Assembly: GCA_963810485.1 (NCBI GenBank)
Contig: CAWENQ010000007.1
Location: forward strand, 248,001-312,000
Length of the DNA stretch: 64,000 nt
Direction of reading: 5' to 3'
DNA from: DATKFM01 sp963810485
GTDB taxonomy: Bacteria; Pseudomonadota; Alphaproteobacteria; Dongiales; Dongiaceae
The notes below the pieces were generated by a model that was not told the DNA's origin, did no database searches, and worked only from the letters and a program-made list of their open reading frames with translations. A program made the position numbers and the translations under genes. Positions within the stretch are counted from its first letter, which is position 1. The number at the start of each line of letters is the position of its first letter. Positions 7,154 to 16,233 of the stretch are shown here, one piece after another.

Positions 7154-10109
7154 TCAGGCCAGCAGGAGGTTGCCCGCGGCGATGGCCTGGTCGACGCTGG
7201 TCAGCGTCACGCCCTGCAGCAGGCATGCATCGACGAAGTTCGCGCCGTTGGCGGTGCCATCCACATCCACGCGCACGATCGTGTCGCCGGCGGCGTTGGC
7301 AAATTGCACGAAGTCATTGGGATTGGAACTGCCGGAAACGAAGCCGGAGAGCAGACCGGACAGATCCAGCCGGTCGCCATTCTTGCCGGCGGCAAAGTCG
7401 GTGACGATTTCAAGAACGCCATCGATCTCGATGAGGACAAAGCGATCGCGCCCGGCGCCGCCGGTCATGCTATCCGACCCCGAACCCCCGATCAGCGTGT
7501 CGTTGCCGCCGGACCCGGACATGGCGTTGTCGCCGCTGAGGCCGCCGCCGCCGTCGATGCGGTTCCCCAGGACATTTCCCGCTCCGTCAGCGCCGAACAG
7601 CAGTTCCAGGTTTTCGATGTTGGCGCCGAGGGTGTAGCCGATGTCGCCGAAAGCGAACACAAGATCGGTTCCCTGTCCCGCCGTTTCGATTGCCAGATCC
7701 GCGGCGTCGTCGACCAGATAGCGGTCGTTGCCGGCGCCGCCGGCCATGCTGTCGATGCCGACCTGGCCGTTGAGCTCATCGTTGCCGGCGCCGCCGAACA
7801 GCTTGTCGTTGTCGTCACCGCCCGACAGGCTGTCATTGCCAGTGCCACCGTCCAGCGTATCGGCACCGGCATCACCGCGCAGATCGTCATTGCCCGCCGC
7901 ACCCGCGAGCTTGTTCGCGGCGATATTTCCAAAGATGCCGTTGCCCTGGGCATTTCCAGTGCCGTTGACGGCGCCGCCCAGGAGATTGAGGATCTCTACA
8001 TTGCCCGACAGCGTATAGCTCGTGAACGCGTTCACCACATCGAAACCCGAATTCGCGCCCACCAGCTCAACAATCCTGTCCTTGGCCTCCGAGACGGTGT
8101 AGGTGTCGTCGCCCGTGCCGCCGATCATCGTGTCGTTGCCCGCGGCGCCATCGAGGCTGTTGTTCTTTTCGTTGCCGGTGACGACATTGGCGAGACCGTT
8201 GCCGGTGCCGCGGATGGCGTTGAGCACCAGAACTCAATTTCTCAATAGTCGCGAACATCGGGCCGGCGAGACTGGTGTCTTGCAGGCTGCTCTGCACAGT
8301 ATCCGTGCCTTCGCCGGCATTCTCGCTCACGATGTCGCCGGCGTTGTCGATGATGTAGTAGTCGTGGCCCTTGCCGCCGGTCAGGCTGTCGGCGCCTAAG
8401 AACCCCTCCAGCGTGTCGTTGCCGAGGCCGCCGGTCAGTGTGTCGTTGCCGTCGCTGCTCACGAGCCAGTTATCCAGGGCATTGCCCGTGCCGAAGCCCT
8501 GTACATTCAGAACCAATTGCTCGACATTCTTCAGACTGCCGGTGTCCAGGCTGAAAACGGAGAGCGCTGTGACGACAATGTCGATGCCCTGGCCAACCAA
8601 CTCCGTGATGCTGTCGCCGGCATCATCGACGAGGTAGATGTCGCTGCCGGCGCCGCCCAGCATCGTGTCCGCGCCGAGGCCGCCGTCGAGATTGTCGTTC
8701 CCGGCACCACCGGCAACGAAATCCAGGCCGTCGCCGCCGATGAGAATGTCGCGTCCGGCGCCGCCCAGCAGCCTGTCGTTATCGTTGCCGCCCTGCAGAT
8801 CGTCATCGCCGGCGCCGCCATCCAGGGTATCTGCGCCGAATTCGCCGCGCAGATCGTCGCCACCCGCGGCTCCCACGAGCCTGTTCGCCGCAGCATTGCC
8901 GAAGATAAGGTTGCCATGGGCATTGCCAATGCCGTTGAAGGCGCCGTTCAGAAGACTGAGGCCCTCAACGTTGGCCGGCAAATTGTAGTCGATCGCGGCG
9001 TTGACGATATCGAATCCGGAGTTGGCGCCTGCCTGCTCCACAACCCGGTCGCGGGCGTCGGAAATAAAATAGGTGTCGCTGTTCTTGCCGCCCACCAGCG
9101 TGTCGTTACCGGTAGAGCCATCGAGAATGTTCCCGCCGTCATTTCCGACGATGACGTTGGCGAGATCGTTGCCGGTACCGGTGGGAGCCCCCGGAAGAAG
9201 AATCAAATTCTCCACATTGGCGAAAGCCGCCGTTCCGAGATCGATGGCAATGCTGCTTCGCACCGTGTCCGTGCCCCCGCCCGGACTCTCCGTCACGCTG
9301 TCGCCGGCCTCGTTGATGGAGTAGATATCATTGCCCTTGCCGCCGATCAGCATGTCCGCGCCGAGATCGCCGGTGAGCGAGTCGTTGCCGGTGCCGCCGA
9401 TCAGGGTGTCGTCGGAGAAACTCCCGAGGATGCGGTTGGCGAGGTCGTTCCCGGTTCCCTTTGCGCCGGCGCTTAGAACAAGGTTTTCAACATTGGCCGT
9501 GAGCGCATAGTCGATCGAGGCGAAGACAAGATCGAGTCCCTGTCCGGCAGCTTCGTTGACGACATCACCGACGTCGTCAACGAAGTATTCGTCGGCACCG
9601 GCACCACCCGCCATGGTGTCGTTGCCGCCGTCGCCGAACAGCACATCGCCGCCGGCGCCGCCAAGGAGGCTGTCGTTGCCGCCGCCACCGGAGATGGCGT
9701 CGTTGCCGCCGCTGCCGGCGATGGTGTCGTCGCCATTGCCGCCGCGAAGATCATCGCCGGCGGCCGAGCCGGTCATCTTGTCGGCGCTGCCGAAGACGGC
9801 GTTGAGAAATCCAGGCGTATCGTCCGTGGCGAGGAATGCGAGGAAGGCCGTCACCGGCAGCGAAAGACCGGCGGCCTTGAACTCGAGACCGCCGCCGGTC
9901 ACGCGGGCCCAGCCGGTGATCGTGCCGTCCACGAGGTTGCCGCTGCTGTCGTAGATGAAGTTGCCGGTAAACTGATCGAAGCTCGCGCCTCGGGTCAGCC
10001 GATAGGCAGCCGCGGTCTTCACATTCGCCGTGCCCGACGCGATGTCGGACATATCGATCTCCGGCTCGGCGATCCTGACGGGCCTTGGCCCGCCGACGAG
10101 ATTGGTCAT
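7154..10109 (-). CDS. RTX (haemolysin-type Ca2+-binding repeat) protein, type I secretion candidate (one frameshift)
   Basis: About 984 residues once one extra base near 8232 is removed. The N-terminal 110 residues are non-repetitive, without a signal peptide. The rest alternates blocks of the Ca2+-binding nonapeptide GGxGxDxLx with segments of the form VDDxGDxVxE...NVENLxL...GTGNxLxN. I count seven such modules. The C-terminal 80 residues (DFAAGKNGDRLDLSGLL ... GVTLTS ... GNLLL) match the VCA0849-type C-terminal type I secretion signal. No enzymatic domain is visible, so it is probably a surface-layer, adhesin or matrix protein. No secretion ABC/MFP genes lie nearby. It is divergent from the winged-helix/TPR regulator. 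Confidence 0.9.
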
Positions 10110-10342
10110 TGCGGCACCCGGCGCTGCGGCCCCGATAGATCCGTTGCTTTCGAAAGCATCGCCGGCGATTTCAGCAAGAGCGTTGGTTTTATGAACAAAT
10201 TCACTATGTCCCGACCCACCGTCTGATGCGTCATAGTCTGCGCGGGGTCGGGCATGATGTCCTTGGGAAAGGCTTGATTTTCGCTCTAGAAAGCCGCCAT
10301 TTTCCGGACGCGGGCGGCTTAATGGCGTAACGGGGTTGGCGG

Positions 10343-11875
10343 ATGCATCTTCTCTTCGGCGATTGCGCCCTCAATCCGGCCAGCCGCGAACTTTCCCGCG
10401 ACGGCAAACCCGTCCATATCGAGCCGCAGGTGTTCGACCTGCTCTTGCATCTGATCCAGAACCGGGACCATGTCGTCAGCAAGGACGACCTGCTGTCGGC
10501 GGTCTGGCAGGGACGGATCGTCTCGGAGTCGACGCTGAGCAATCGCATCAACGCCGCGCGCAGCGCCATCGGCGACAGCGGCGAGCGGCAACAATTCATT
10601 CGCACCTTCGCGCGGAAGGGATTCCGTTTCGTCGGCGAGGTGAAGAAAGCAGAGGTCGAATCGGGCAAGCCCGGCGTTCCGTCCGGCCCCGTGCCCGATG
10701 GCCGGACGGCAATCGCGGTCCTGCCGTTCGTCAATCTCAGCGGCGATCCGGCCCAAGGCTATTTCAGCGATGGGATCACCGAGGAGATCATCACCGACCT
10801 ATCCCGGTGGCGCCGGCTTGCGGTGCAGTCCCGCTCGGCATCCTTCCGCTACCGTGACGCCACCGCGGACCTCCCGCGGATCGCCCGTGAACTGAACATC
10901 CGCTACATCGTCGAGGGCAGCGTGCGCCGGCTCGGAGAACGCCTGCGGATTACGGCGCAGCTGATCGATACCGAGACCGGCAGCCATATCTGGGCCGACC
11001 GCTTCGACTGCGAGAATGCCGACCTGTTCAAGATCCAGGACGAAGTCGTGCAGACGATCGTCAGCACGCTCGTGGGCCGGGTGGACGCCTCGGATGTGGA
11101 GCGGGCGCGCCGGAAGCCCCCGGCGAGCCTGGCCGCCTATGACTGCGTGTTGCGGGGCAATGCCATGCCCTGGAGTGATCCGGACGGGACCGCGGAAGCA
11201 ACACGGCTATTCGAGAAGGCCATCGAGATCGATCCGGACTACGGCATTGCCTATGCGCTCCTGGCGGTCATGCGCTATCATCAATGGTTTGGCGAGCTGA
11301 GCAGCCCGGACGATGCCGTGCTGGACGACTCCTTTCGACTGGCGCAGCGCGCCGTGGAGCTCGCCGGAAACGAAAGCACCTGTTTTTCCATCCTCAGTCA
11401 GGTTTGTCTCTGGCGCCGATCCTACGATCTTGCCTTGCAGCACATGCGGCGGGCCTTGGAGATCAATTCGACCAATCAGTGGAATACCGCCGACATGGGG
11501 AATATCCTTGCGTATCTCGGCCGGGCCGACGAGGCGATTGCCTGGCTCAGCCGGGCCCGGCAGATCGATCCGTACTTCGATCCGGCCTGGTATTGGCAGG
11601 CGCTGGGCCGGGCGCAGATGCTTCTCCGCCGCTATGAAGAAGCCATCGCGGCGTTCGAGCGGCCATCGCTGCGGCCATTTGAGATTTCCGCCTATCTGGC
11701 CGGCTGCCATGCCCGGCTGGGGGCGAGCGATCGAGCCCGGGCCTACGCGGCTGACTGCCTGCAGAAGAGGCCCGATTTTACCATCGGCCGCTGGATGGTG
11801 AAGGTGCCATTCAGAAATCCCGCAGACGGAGGGCATCTGGTAGAATCTCTGCGCGCAGCGGGCTTCGCGGAGTGA
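10343..11875 (+). CDS. OmpR-type winged-helix regulator with TPR C-terminal region (CadC/cyclase-associated type)
   Basis: A 510-residue protein. Residues about 1-100 are an OmpR/PhoB winged helix (EPQVFDLLLHLIQNRDHVVSKDDLL, then FRFVGEV). Residues about 120-260 form the TolB-like/FlgO-like module seen after the DNA-binding domain in this family (AIAVLPFVNLSGDP, YIVEGSVR). The C-terminal half is TPR-like helical repeats. No receiver domain and no clear TM segment are present, so sensing is presumably by protein or ligand contact. It is divergent from the RTX gene across a 233-bp gap and may regulate it; that is inference. Confidence 0.85.
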   Translation: MHLLFGDCALNPASRELSRDGKPVHIEPQVFDLLLHLIQNRDHVVSKDDLLSAVWQGRIVSESTLSNRINAARSAIGDSGERQQFIRTFARKGFRFVGEVKKAEVESGKPGVPSGPVPDGRTAIAVLPFVNLSGDPAQGYFSDGITEEIITDLSRWRRLAVQSRSASFRYRDATADLPRIARELNIRYIVEGSVRRLGERLRITAQLIDTETGSHIWADRFDCENADLFKIQDEVVQTIVSTLVGRVDASDVERARRKPPASLAAYDCVLRGNAMPWSDPDGTAEATRLFEKAIEIDPDYGIAYALLAVMRYHQWFGELSSPDDAVLDDSFRLAQRAVELAGNESTCFSILSQVCLWRRSYDLALQHMRRALEINSTNQWNTADMGNILAYLGRADEAIAWLSRARQIDPYFDPAWYWQALGRAQMLLRRYEEAIAAFERPSLRPFEISAYLAGCHARLGASDRARAYAADCLQKRPDFTIGRWMVKVPFRNPADGGHLVESLRAAGFAE

Positions 11876-11890
11876 CGTCGGGAGCACATC

Positions 11891-12157
11891 ATGATCAGGC
11901 GATTAAGCCAGTTTGCCGGCCTTGTTCTGGTTTCGGCTCTGGGGACAGCCAGCGGACGCGCCGAGGACGACGCGGCAAAGGTGGTTGCGGATGCAGTACG
12001 GGCCCAGGGATTCTCCTGCTTGGAACCCATTTCCGCCCAACGCGATCCGGCGGCTAGCAAGCCTGATGAGGCTGTTTGGGTACTCGAATGCCAGGATGCC
12101 CGCTACAAGGTGCGATTCAAGGGCGATACGAAAGCAGAAATCGATCGCCTCCAATAG
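11891..12157 (+). CDS. small exported protein of unknown function
   Basis: An 88-residue protein with a Sec signal peptide (MIRRLS, hydrophobic core, then ASGRAEDD), leaving a mature part of about 64 residues. The mature part has two Cys (FSCLEP and LECQD) that could form a disulfide, and ends YKVRFKGDTKAEID, reminiscent of PepSY-like small periplasmic proteins but too short for assignment. It follows the regulator by 15 bp and may share its transcript. I do not recognise a family with certainty. Confidence 0.6.
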   Translation: MIRRLSQFAGLVLVSALGTASGRAEDDAAKVVADAVRAQGFSCLEPISAQRDPAASKPDEAVWVLECQDARYKVRFKGDTKAEIDRLQ

Positions 12158-12254
12158 GAGGAACGACATTGGGCGAAATCCGGGCTGGACCGCGGCCCTT
12201 CTCCTGCCCGCACCCAAGCTGATAGAATGCCCTCCGGAGGCGCGGGACGGCTCG

Positions 12255-12728
12255 ATGGACGACGAACCCTTCTGGAAGACGAAATCGATGGCGGAGATGT
12301 CGCCCAGCGAATGGGAATCGCTGTGCGACGGCTGCGGCAAATGCTGCCTGAACAAGCTGGAGTATGACGATACCGGCGAGATCGACTGGACCAATGTCGC
12401 CTGCCGGCTGCTGGATCACCAGACCTGCCGCTGCAAGAGCTATGCGATGCGCAAGGTGTTCGTGCCGGAATGCGTGTCGCTGACGCCGGACAATCTCGCC
12501 GACATCGACTGGCTGCCGCCCACTTGCGGCTATCGGCTGGTGTCCGAAGGCCGCGATCTCTATTGGTGGCATCCTCTGATTTCAGGCGATCCGGAGACCG
12601 TGCATATCGCCGGCATCTCCGGCCGCGGCCGCGTCATCAGCGAGGATGACGCCGGCGACCTGGAAGATCACGTGGTGGAATGGGTAGACACCATTCCACC
12701 CCAGGCGAAGAAGAAACCCCGCCGCTGA
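12255..12728 (+). CDS. YcgN/UPF0260 family cysteine-cluster protein
   Basis: A 157-residue soluble protein. It contains CDGCGKCCLN near residues 25-34, CRLLDHQTCRCKSY near 48-61, and C-terminal conserved blocks (SLTPDN, LPPTCGYRL, HPLISGD). These define the UPF0260 (YcgN) family within the CxxCxxCC zinc/iron-cluster-binding group. Function is not established. ATG 12255 is the first in-frame Met close to the conserved start, with GGAGG about 12 bp upstream. It is followed convergently by a VOC gene. Confidence 0.88.
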   Translation: MDDEPFWKTKSMAEMSPSEWESLCDGCGKCCLNKLEYDDTGEIDWTNVACRLLDHQTCRCKSYAMRKVFVPECVSLTPDNLADIDWLPPTCGYRLVSEGRDLYWWHPLISGDPETVHIAGISGRGRVISEDDAGDLEDHVVEWVDTIPPQAKKKPRR

Positions 12729-12743
12729 CCGGCGTTCGCGCCG

Positions 12744-13163
12744 CTAATGCGCGAAGACGTTGGCCATATCCTTGAAGGTCTTGAATTCCAGCGCATTGCC
12801 GCTGGGATCGAGGAAGAACATCGTCGCCTGCTCGCCGATCTCGCCCTTGAAGCGGATATGGGGTTCGATGATGAAGCTTGTGCCCGCGGCCGTGAGCTTA
12901 TCCGCCAATTTGTGCCAGGCGTCCCAGGCCAGGATGGCGCCGAAATGGCGCACCGGCACGTTGTCGCCGTCGACCGCATTGGTCGAGGCCTGCCGCGCCT
13001 CCTCCGGCTTCACATGGGCGGAGATCTGGTGGCCGAAGAAATCGAAATCGACCCAGGTCGGCGCACTGCGGCCTTCGGTGCAGCCCAGCAGCTCGCCATA
13101 GAAGCGGCGAGTCGAATCGAGGTCGAGGACGGGAAAAGCCAGATGGAACGGCGGCATCGCCAT
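12744..13163 (-). CDS. VOC family protein (glyoxalase/dioxygenase-like)
   Basis: A 139-residue protein of the vicinal oxygen chelate fold. It starts HLAFPVLDLDSTRRFYGELLGC, typical of the first beta-alpha-beta unit, and ends with FFLDPSGNALEFKTF, containing the metal-ligand Glu of the second unit. A His in the first strand (residue 7) is a plausible second ligand. Relatives include glyoxalase-like and ring-cleavage dioxygenase-like proteins; the substrate cannot be read from the sequence. It is convergent with the YcgN-like gene. Confidence 0.88.
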   Translation of the reverse strand: MAMPPFHLAFPVLDLDSTRRFYGELLGCTEGRSAPTWVDFDFFGHQISAHVKPEEARQASTNAVDGDNVPVRHFGAILAWDAWHKLADKLTAAGTSFIIEPHIRFKGEIGEQATMFFLDPSGNALEFKTFKDMANVFAH

Positions 13164-13697
13164 GGGGGAAACTCTCCTGCGAAACTGGAGTCGGCGGGTA
13201 TAATTTGCGGCTGACTACATGAAACGAAAAGGGAGAGGACGCAACGTCCTCTCCCTTTTCACACAGTGGCCGTACAAACAGACGTACGACACAAAACCGC
13301 TGCCCGTGATCGCGGCGCAACCGACACCGTCGGCCCCCTCTGCGCCAGCGGGAAGAGAGGCAACGGCTCTCCCCAAACAACGCAACAACCGCCTGGAAGA
13401 ACAGGCGATGAGGTTATGCTACGGCGATGGTTAACAAGGTCAAGATGATTGCCTATAGGCGTGGCATCTTTCCCGAACGCTGTTGCAAGATTGCCACATG
13501 GTATGGTTAAGGCCCGGTAAAAAAATGGGAGTTCGATCCTCTTGTTGAGTGCCCCGGCAATGGCTAACAATTCGTTTATGGGCCAACGTCGCCGTCCGCT
13601 GATGCCATCGTTTCCCGGATCGCAATTCCGGAAGAAAAATCCCTATTTTCAGAACGTTGCCAACGATCCCGGCACCGCACCCCGGGCCAAGCAGGTG
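13164..13697. other. intergenic stretch between divergent genes
   Basis: No convincing gene is seen between the VOC gene and the metallopeptidase. The stretch holds the perfect hairpin at 13227-13259. Short open frames here are unlike the neighbours in composition and have no ribosome-binding site. The last 156 bp could belong to the metallopeptidase if it starts upstream of 13698. Confidence 0.6.
13227..13259. terminator. perfect 14-bp inverted repeat, terminator-like, both strands
   Basis: AAAAGGGAGAGGAC and GTCCTCTCCCTTTT are exact complements around a 5-nt loop. Each strand therefore ends the stem in TTTT, the shape of a bidirectional intrinsic terminator. It lies in a divergent intergenic region, where no annotated transcript should end. 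Confidence 0.7.
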
Positions 13698-14387
13698 ATG
13701 ACTTTGAAGGACCGGCGCGTGCTGGTCGTGTATCAGAGCGATCGCCGGGCGCGGCGCATCATCCTGCGCTTCGATCACGGCCATGGCCGCATCGTGGTGG
13801 TGTTGCCGAAACGGGTCTCGCTGGCCCAGGGGCGCCAATTCGCGCTGCTGAATCGCGGCTGGATTCGCGACCGGCTCGATCTGCTGCCGGAGGCGATTCC
13901 CTTCCGGCCCGGTCGCAAGATCCCCTTCCTCGGCGAGATGCTGCGTATCCGCCACCGGCCCGGCGAGCGCGGTGGCGTGTGGCGCGAAGGCGAGGAGATC
14001 ATCGTCACCGGCCAGCCGGAGCATCTGGGCCGCCGCGTCGAGGACTGGCTGAAGCGCGAGGCGCGGCGCGAGATCGAAAAGCGCGCCTACGCCAAGGCCG
14101 AGCTGCTGGGCAAGCGCATCAGCCACATCACCATCCGCGACGGGCGCAGCCGCTGGGGCAGCTGTTCGCCCAAGGGTCGGCTGTCATTCTCCTGGCGGCT
14201 CATCATGGCGCCGCGGTCCGTGCTCGACTACGTGGTCGCCCATGAGGTGGCGCATCTGCGCGAGCTGAATCACGGGCCGAAATTCTGGCGTCTCACCGCC
14301 GAGCTGACACGGCAGGTCGAAGCGTCCCGCGCCTGGCTCAATGAGCACGGGATTTCCCTGCACCGCTACGGGCTGAATCCGGTTTAG
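13698..14387 (+). CDS. YgjP-like (DUF45) zinc metallopeptidase family protein
   Basis: A 229-residue protein of the YgjP/SprT-like group. The catalytic motif is HEVAHLRELNHGPKFW near residues 180-195 (HExxH plus a downstream His, zinc ligands by analogy), preceded by the conserved RWGSCSPKG block. The N-terminal part contains the family-typical RRARRIILR. Substrate and role are not established. ATG 13698 gives the family's usual length. The frame is open upstream (ATG 13560, TTG 13542) and adds an Arg/Pro-rich 46-52 residues that look non-native, so the start is uncertain. Confidence 0.85.
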   Translation: MTLKDRRVLVVYQSDRRARRIILRFDHGHGRIVVVLPKRVSLAQGRQFALLNRGWIRDRLDLLPEAIPFRPGRKIPFLGEMLRIRHRPGERGGVWREGEEIIVTGQPEHLGRRVEDWLKREARREIEKRAYAKAELLGKRISHITIRDGRSRWGSCSPKGRLSFSWRLIMAPRSVLDYVVAHEVAHLRELNHGPKFWRLTAELTRQVEASRAWLNEHGISLHRYGLNPV

Positions 14388-14393
14388 CCTGCC

Positions 14394-14894
14394 TCAAGCC
14401 GGCAGAGGAATGTCCGGCACCCAGATATAGCCGTCGGGATCGGCGATGAAGGCCTCGCGCGTGCCGTGGGGCTTGTTTGCCGGCGCGGACAGTATGGTAT
14501 CGCCACGGCGTGTCGCTGCAGCAGCCGCCTTGTCGGGATCGACGCCATGGAGGCGGAATTCCGCGCCCGCGCCGCGGATCGCGCCATCGCCGGTCAGGCT
14601 CAGCAGGGGATGATCGCCGTAGGTGTGATCGGCGTGCAGCATCCACTCCACCGCGCTGCCGCGGCAGTCGCGGCGCATGACAGCGAAATCCGCATCGGCA
14701 TAGATGACCTGCGCCTCCAGCACCTCGCGGCAGAAATCCACCGAGCGCGGCACGTTGCGCACCAGGAGGTTCAGCGTGAAGCCCTTCAGCGAGCGGCCGT
14801 AGTCGTCGGCCGACATCCAGGGTTTCTGTCCCTCCGCCCGCTTGCTGACCATGATCTCTGAGTCCCGCCCTGTTGCCTGCAGCACCATCTTCAT
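14394..14894 (-). CDS. VOC family protein (glyoxalase/bleomycin-resistance-like)
   Basis: A 166-residue VOC protein. The core begins FTLNLLVRNVPRSVDFC and ends EAFIADPDGYIW, the usual closing strand of the second half. The first 35 residues are extra compared with a minimal VOC domain. I chose ATG 14894 because GGAG precedes it at good spacing; ATG 14852 is an alternative. Metal ligands are not all obvious, so it may be binding rather than catalytic. It converges on the YgjP-like gene with 6 bp between stops and is divergent from the MFS pump. Confidence 0.82.
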   Translation of the reverse strand: MKMVLQATGRDSEIMVSKRAEGQKPWMSADDYGRSLKGFTLNLLVRNVPRSVDFCREVLEAQVIYADADFAVMRRDCRGSAVEWMLHADHTYGDHPLLSLTGDGAIRGAGAEFRLHGVDPDKAAAAATRRGDTILSAPANKPHGTREAFIADPDGYIWVPDIPLPA

Positions 14895-15016
14895 CGGCGG
14901 ACTCCGGTCCGTAAAGGCCGGTATTGTCCGGGGACATTGCGCTGGTTTCGTCGGCGGGCCCCGCATATAAGAGCGCGTCTCCCCCAACCCAGATATTCGC
15001 CCCGCGCGCATCTCCC

Positions 15017-16231
15017 ATGCTCAGGCCAAACCATGCCGCCGTGACCGCGCTGCTGACGGCGCTGGTCGCGCTGGGTCCGATGTCGACCGATCTCTATCTG
15101 CCGTCGCTGCCGGCGCTGACCGCGTATTTCGGCGTCGGCGAAGCGGCGGGGCAACTCACGCTCAGCGCCTTTCTGCTGGGTTTGGCGGGTGGGCAGATCA
15201 TCTATGGACCCTTATCGGATCGCTATGGCCGGCGGCCGGTGCTGCTGTTCGGCGTCGGTCTCTATGCCGCCGCCAGTATCGTCTGCGCTTTCGCGCCCTC
15301 GATCGAGGCGCTGGTGATCGCGCGTTTCTGCCAGGCCTGCGGCGCCTGTGTCGGGCCGGTGCTGGGCCGTGCCGTCGTGCGTGACGTGTACGGCCGGGAA
15401 GGCGCGGCGCGCATCATGTCCTATATGAGCGCCGCCATCGCGCTGGCGCCGGCGATTGGGCCGATCATCGGCGGCTTTGTCGAAACCTGGTTCGGCTGGC
15501 GCGCCAATTTCGTCGTGCTGCTGCTCTATGGTGCTGCGGCGCTGGCGCTGACATATCTCTTGCTGCCGGAAACGAACACGCACCGCGACACCGGCCGAAT
15601 GTCGCCGGCGCGCATGGCCCGCGCCTATGTCAGCTTCTTCGGTGAGCGCGTTTACTTCGGTTACGTCTTCACCGTCGCCTTCGGCTATTGCGGCATCTTC
15701 GCGTTCATCTCGGCGTCGTCGTTCATCCTCGTGGATTCGGCCGGACTGTCGCCGAGCCTCTATGGATTTTGTTTCGCGGCCGTCGTGGTCGGCTATATCG
15801 CGGGAACGCTGATATCCGGGCGGCTGTCGGCGCGGTTGGGCATCGACAGGCTGATCGCCATCGGCAGCCTGGTCGGTTTCGCCGGCGCGCTGCTGGTGCT
15901 GATCCTGGCACTGCTGAATCCAACACGGACGGGAATCCCGGCGGCGATTGCCGTGGTCGGGCCGATGACGCTGTTCCTAGCCGGTGTCGGGCTGATGATG
16001 CCGAACGCTGTCGTCGCCGCGATCGCACCCTATCCGCGCGCGGCGGGCACGGCTTCGGCCTTGATGGGCTTTCTGCAGATGGCGATGGCGGCCATCCTCG
16101 GGGCACTGGTCGGTCATTTCCACAACGGCACGGCGATTCCCATGGGCGTCGCGCTGGTGGCGGTGACGGCGGCTATTCTCTTGAGTTTCTATGGCCTGGT
16201 GCGGCCGTTCCGGAAGAGCGCGGCCAACTAG
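15017..16231 (+). CDS. Bcr/CflA family multidrug efflux MFS transporter
   Basis: A 404-residue, 12-TM drug:H+ antiporter. Diagnostic features are the start segment STDLYLPSLPAL in TM1, the MFS motif A GPLSDRYGRRPVL between TM2 and TM3, and RFCQACGACVGPVLGRAVVRD (motif C region) typical of Bcr/CflA. It should sit in the inner membrane and export small drugs or metabolites. The start at 15017 is where homology begins; the longer open frame overlaps the neighbouring VOC gene in antisense. It converges on the PBP gene with 2 bp between stops. Confidence 0.92.
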   Translation: MLRPNHAAVTALLTALVALGPMSTDLYLPSLPALTAYFGVGEAAGQLTLSAFLLGLAGGQIIYGPLSDRYGRRPVLLFGVGLYAAASIVCAFAPSIEALVIARFCQACGACVGPVLGRAVVRDVYGREGAARIMSYMSAAIALAPAIGPIIGGFVETWFGWRANFVVLLLYGAAALALTYLLLPETNTHRDTGRMSPARMARAYVSFFGERVYFGYVFTVAFGYCGIFAFISASSFILVDSAGLSPSLYGFCFAAVVVGYIAGTLISGRLSARLGIDRLIAIGSLVGFAGALLVLILALLNPTRTGIPAAIAVVGPMTLFLAGVGLMMPNAVVAAIAPYPRAAGTASALMGFLQMAMAAILGALVGHFHNGTAIPMGVALVAVTAAILLSFYGLVRPFRKSAAN

Positions 16232-16233
16232 GT

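Noticed and set aside
7154..10109. CRISPR-like or tandem DNA repeat array
   Set aside because: The periodicity comes from codons for the GGxGxDxLx nonapeptide in an RTX coding sequence; there are no conserved direct repeats with unique spacers.
13500..13570. tRNA-like stretch with a GTTCGATCC-type T loop
   Set aside because: A T-arm can be drawn near 13528, but no matching acceptor strand, anticodon arm or D arm is found upstream.
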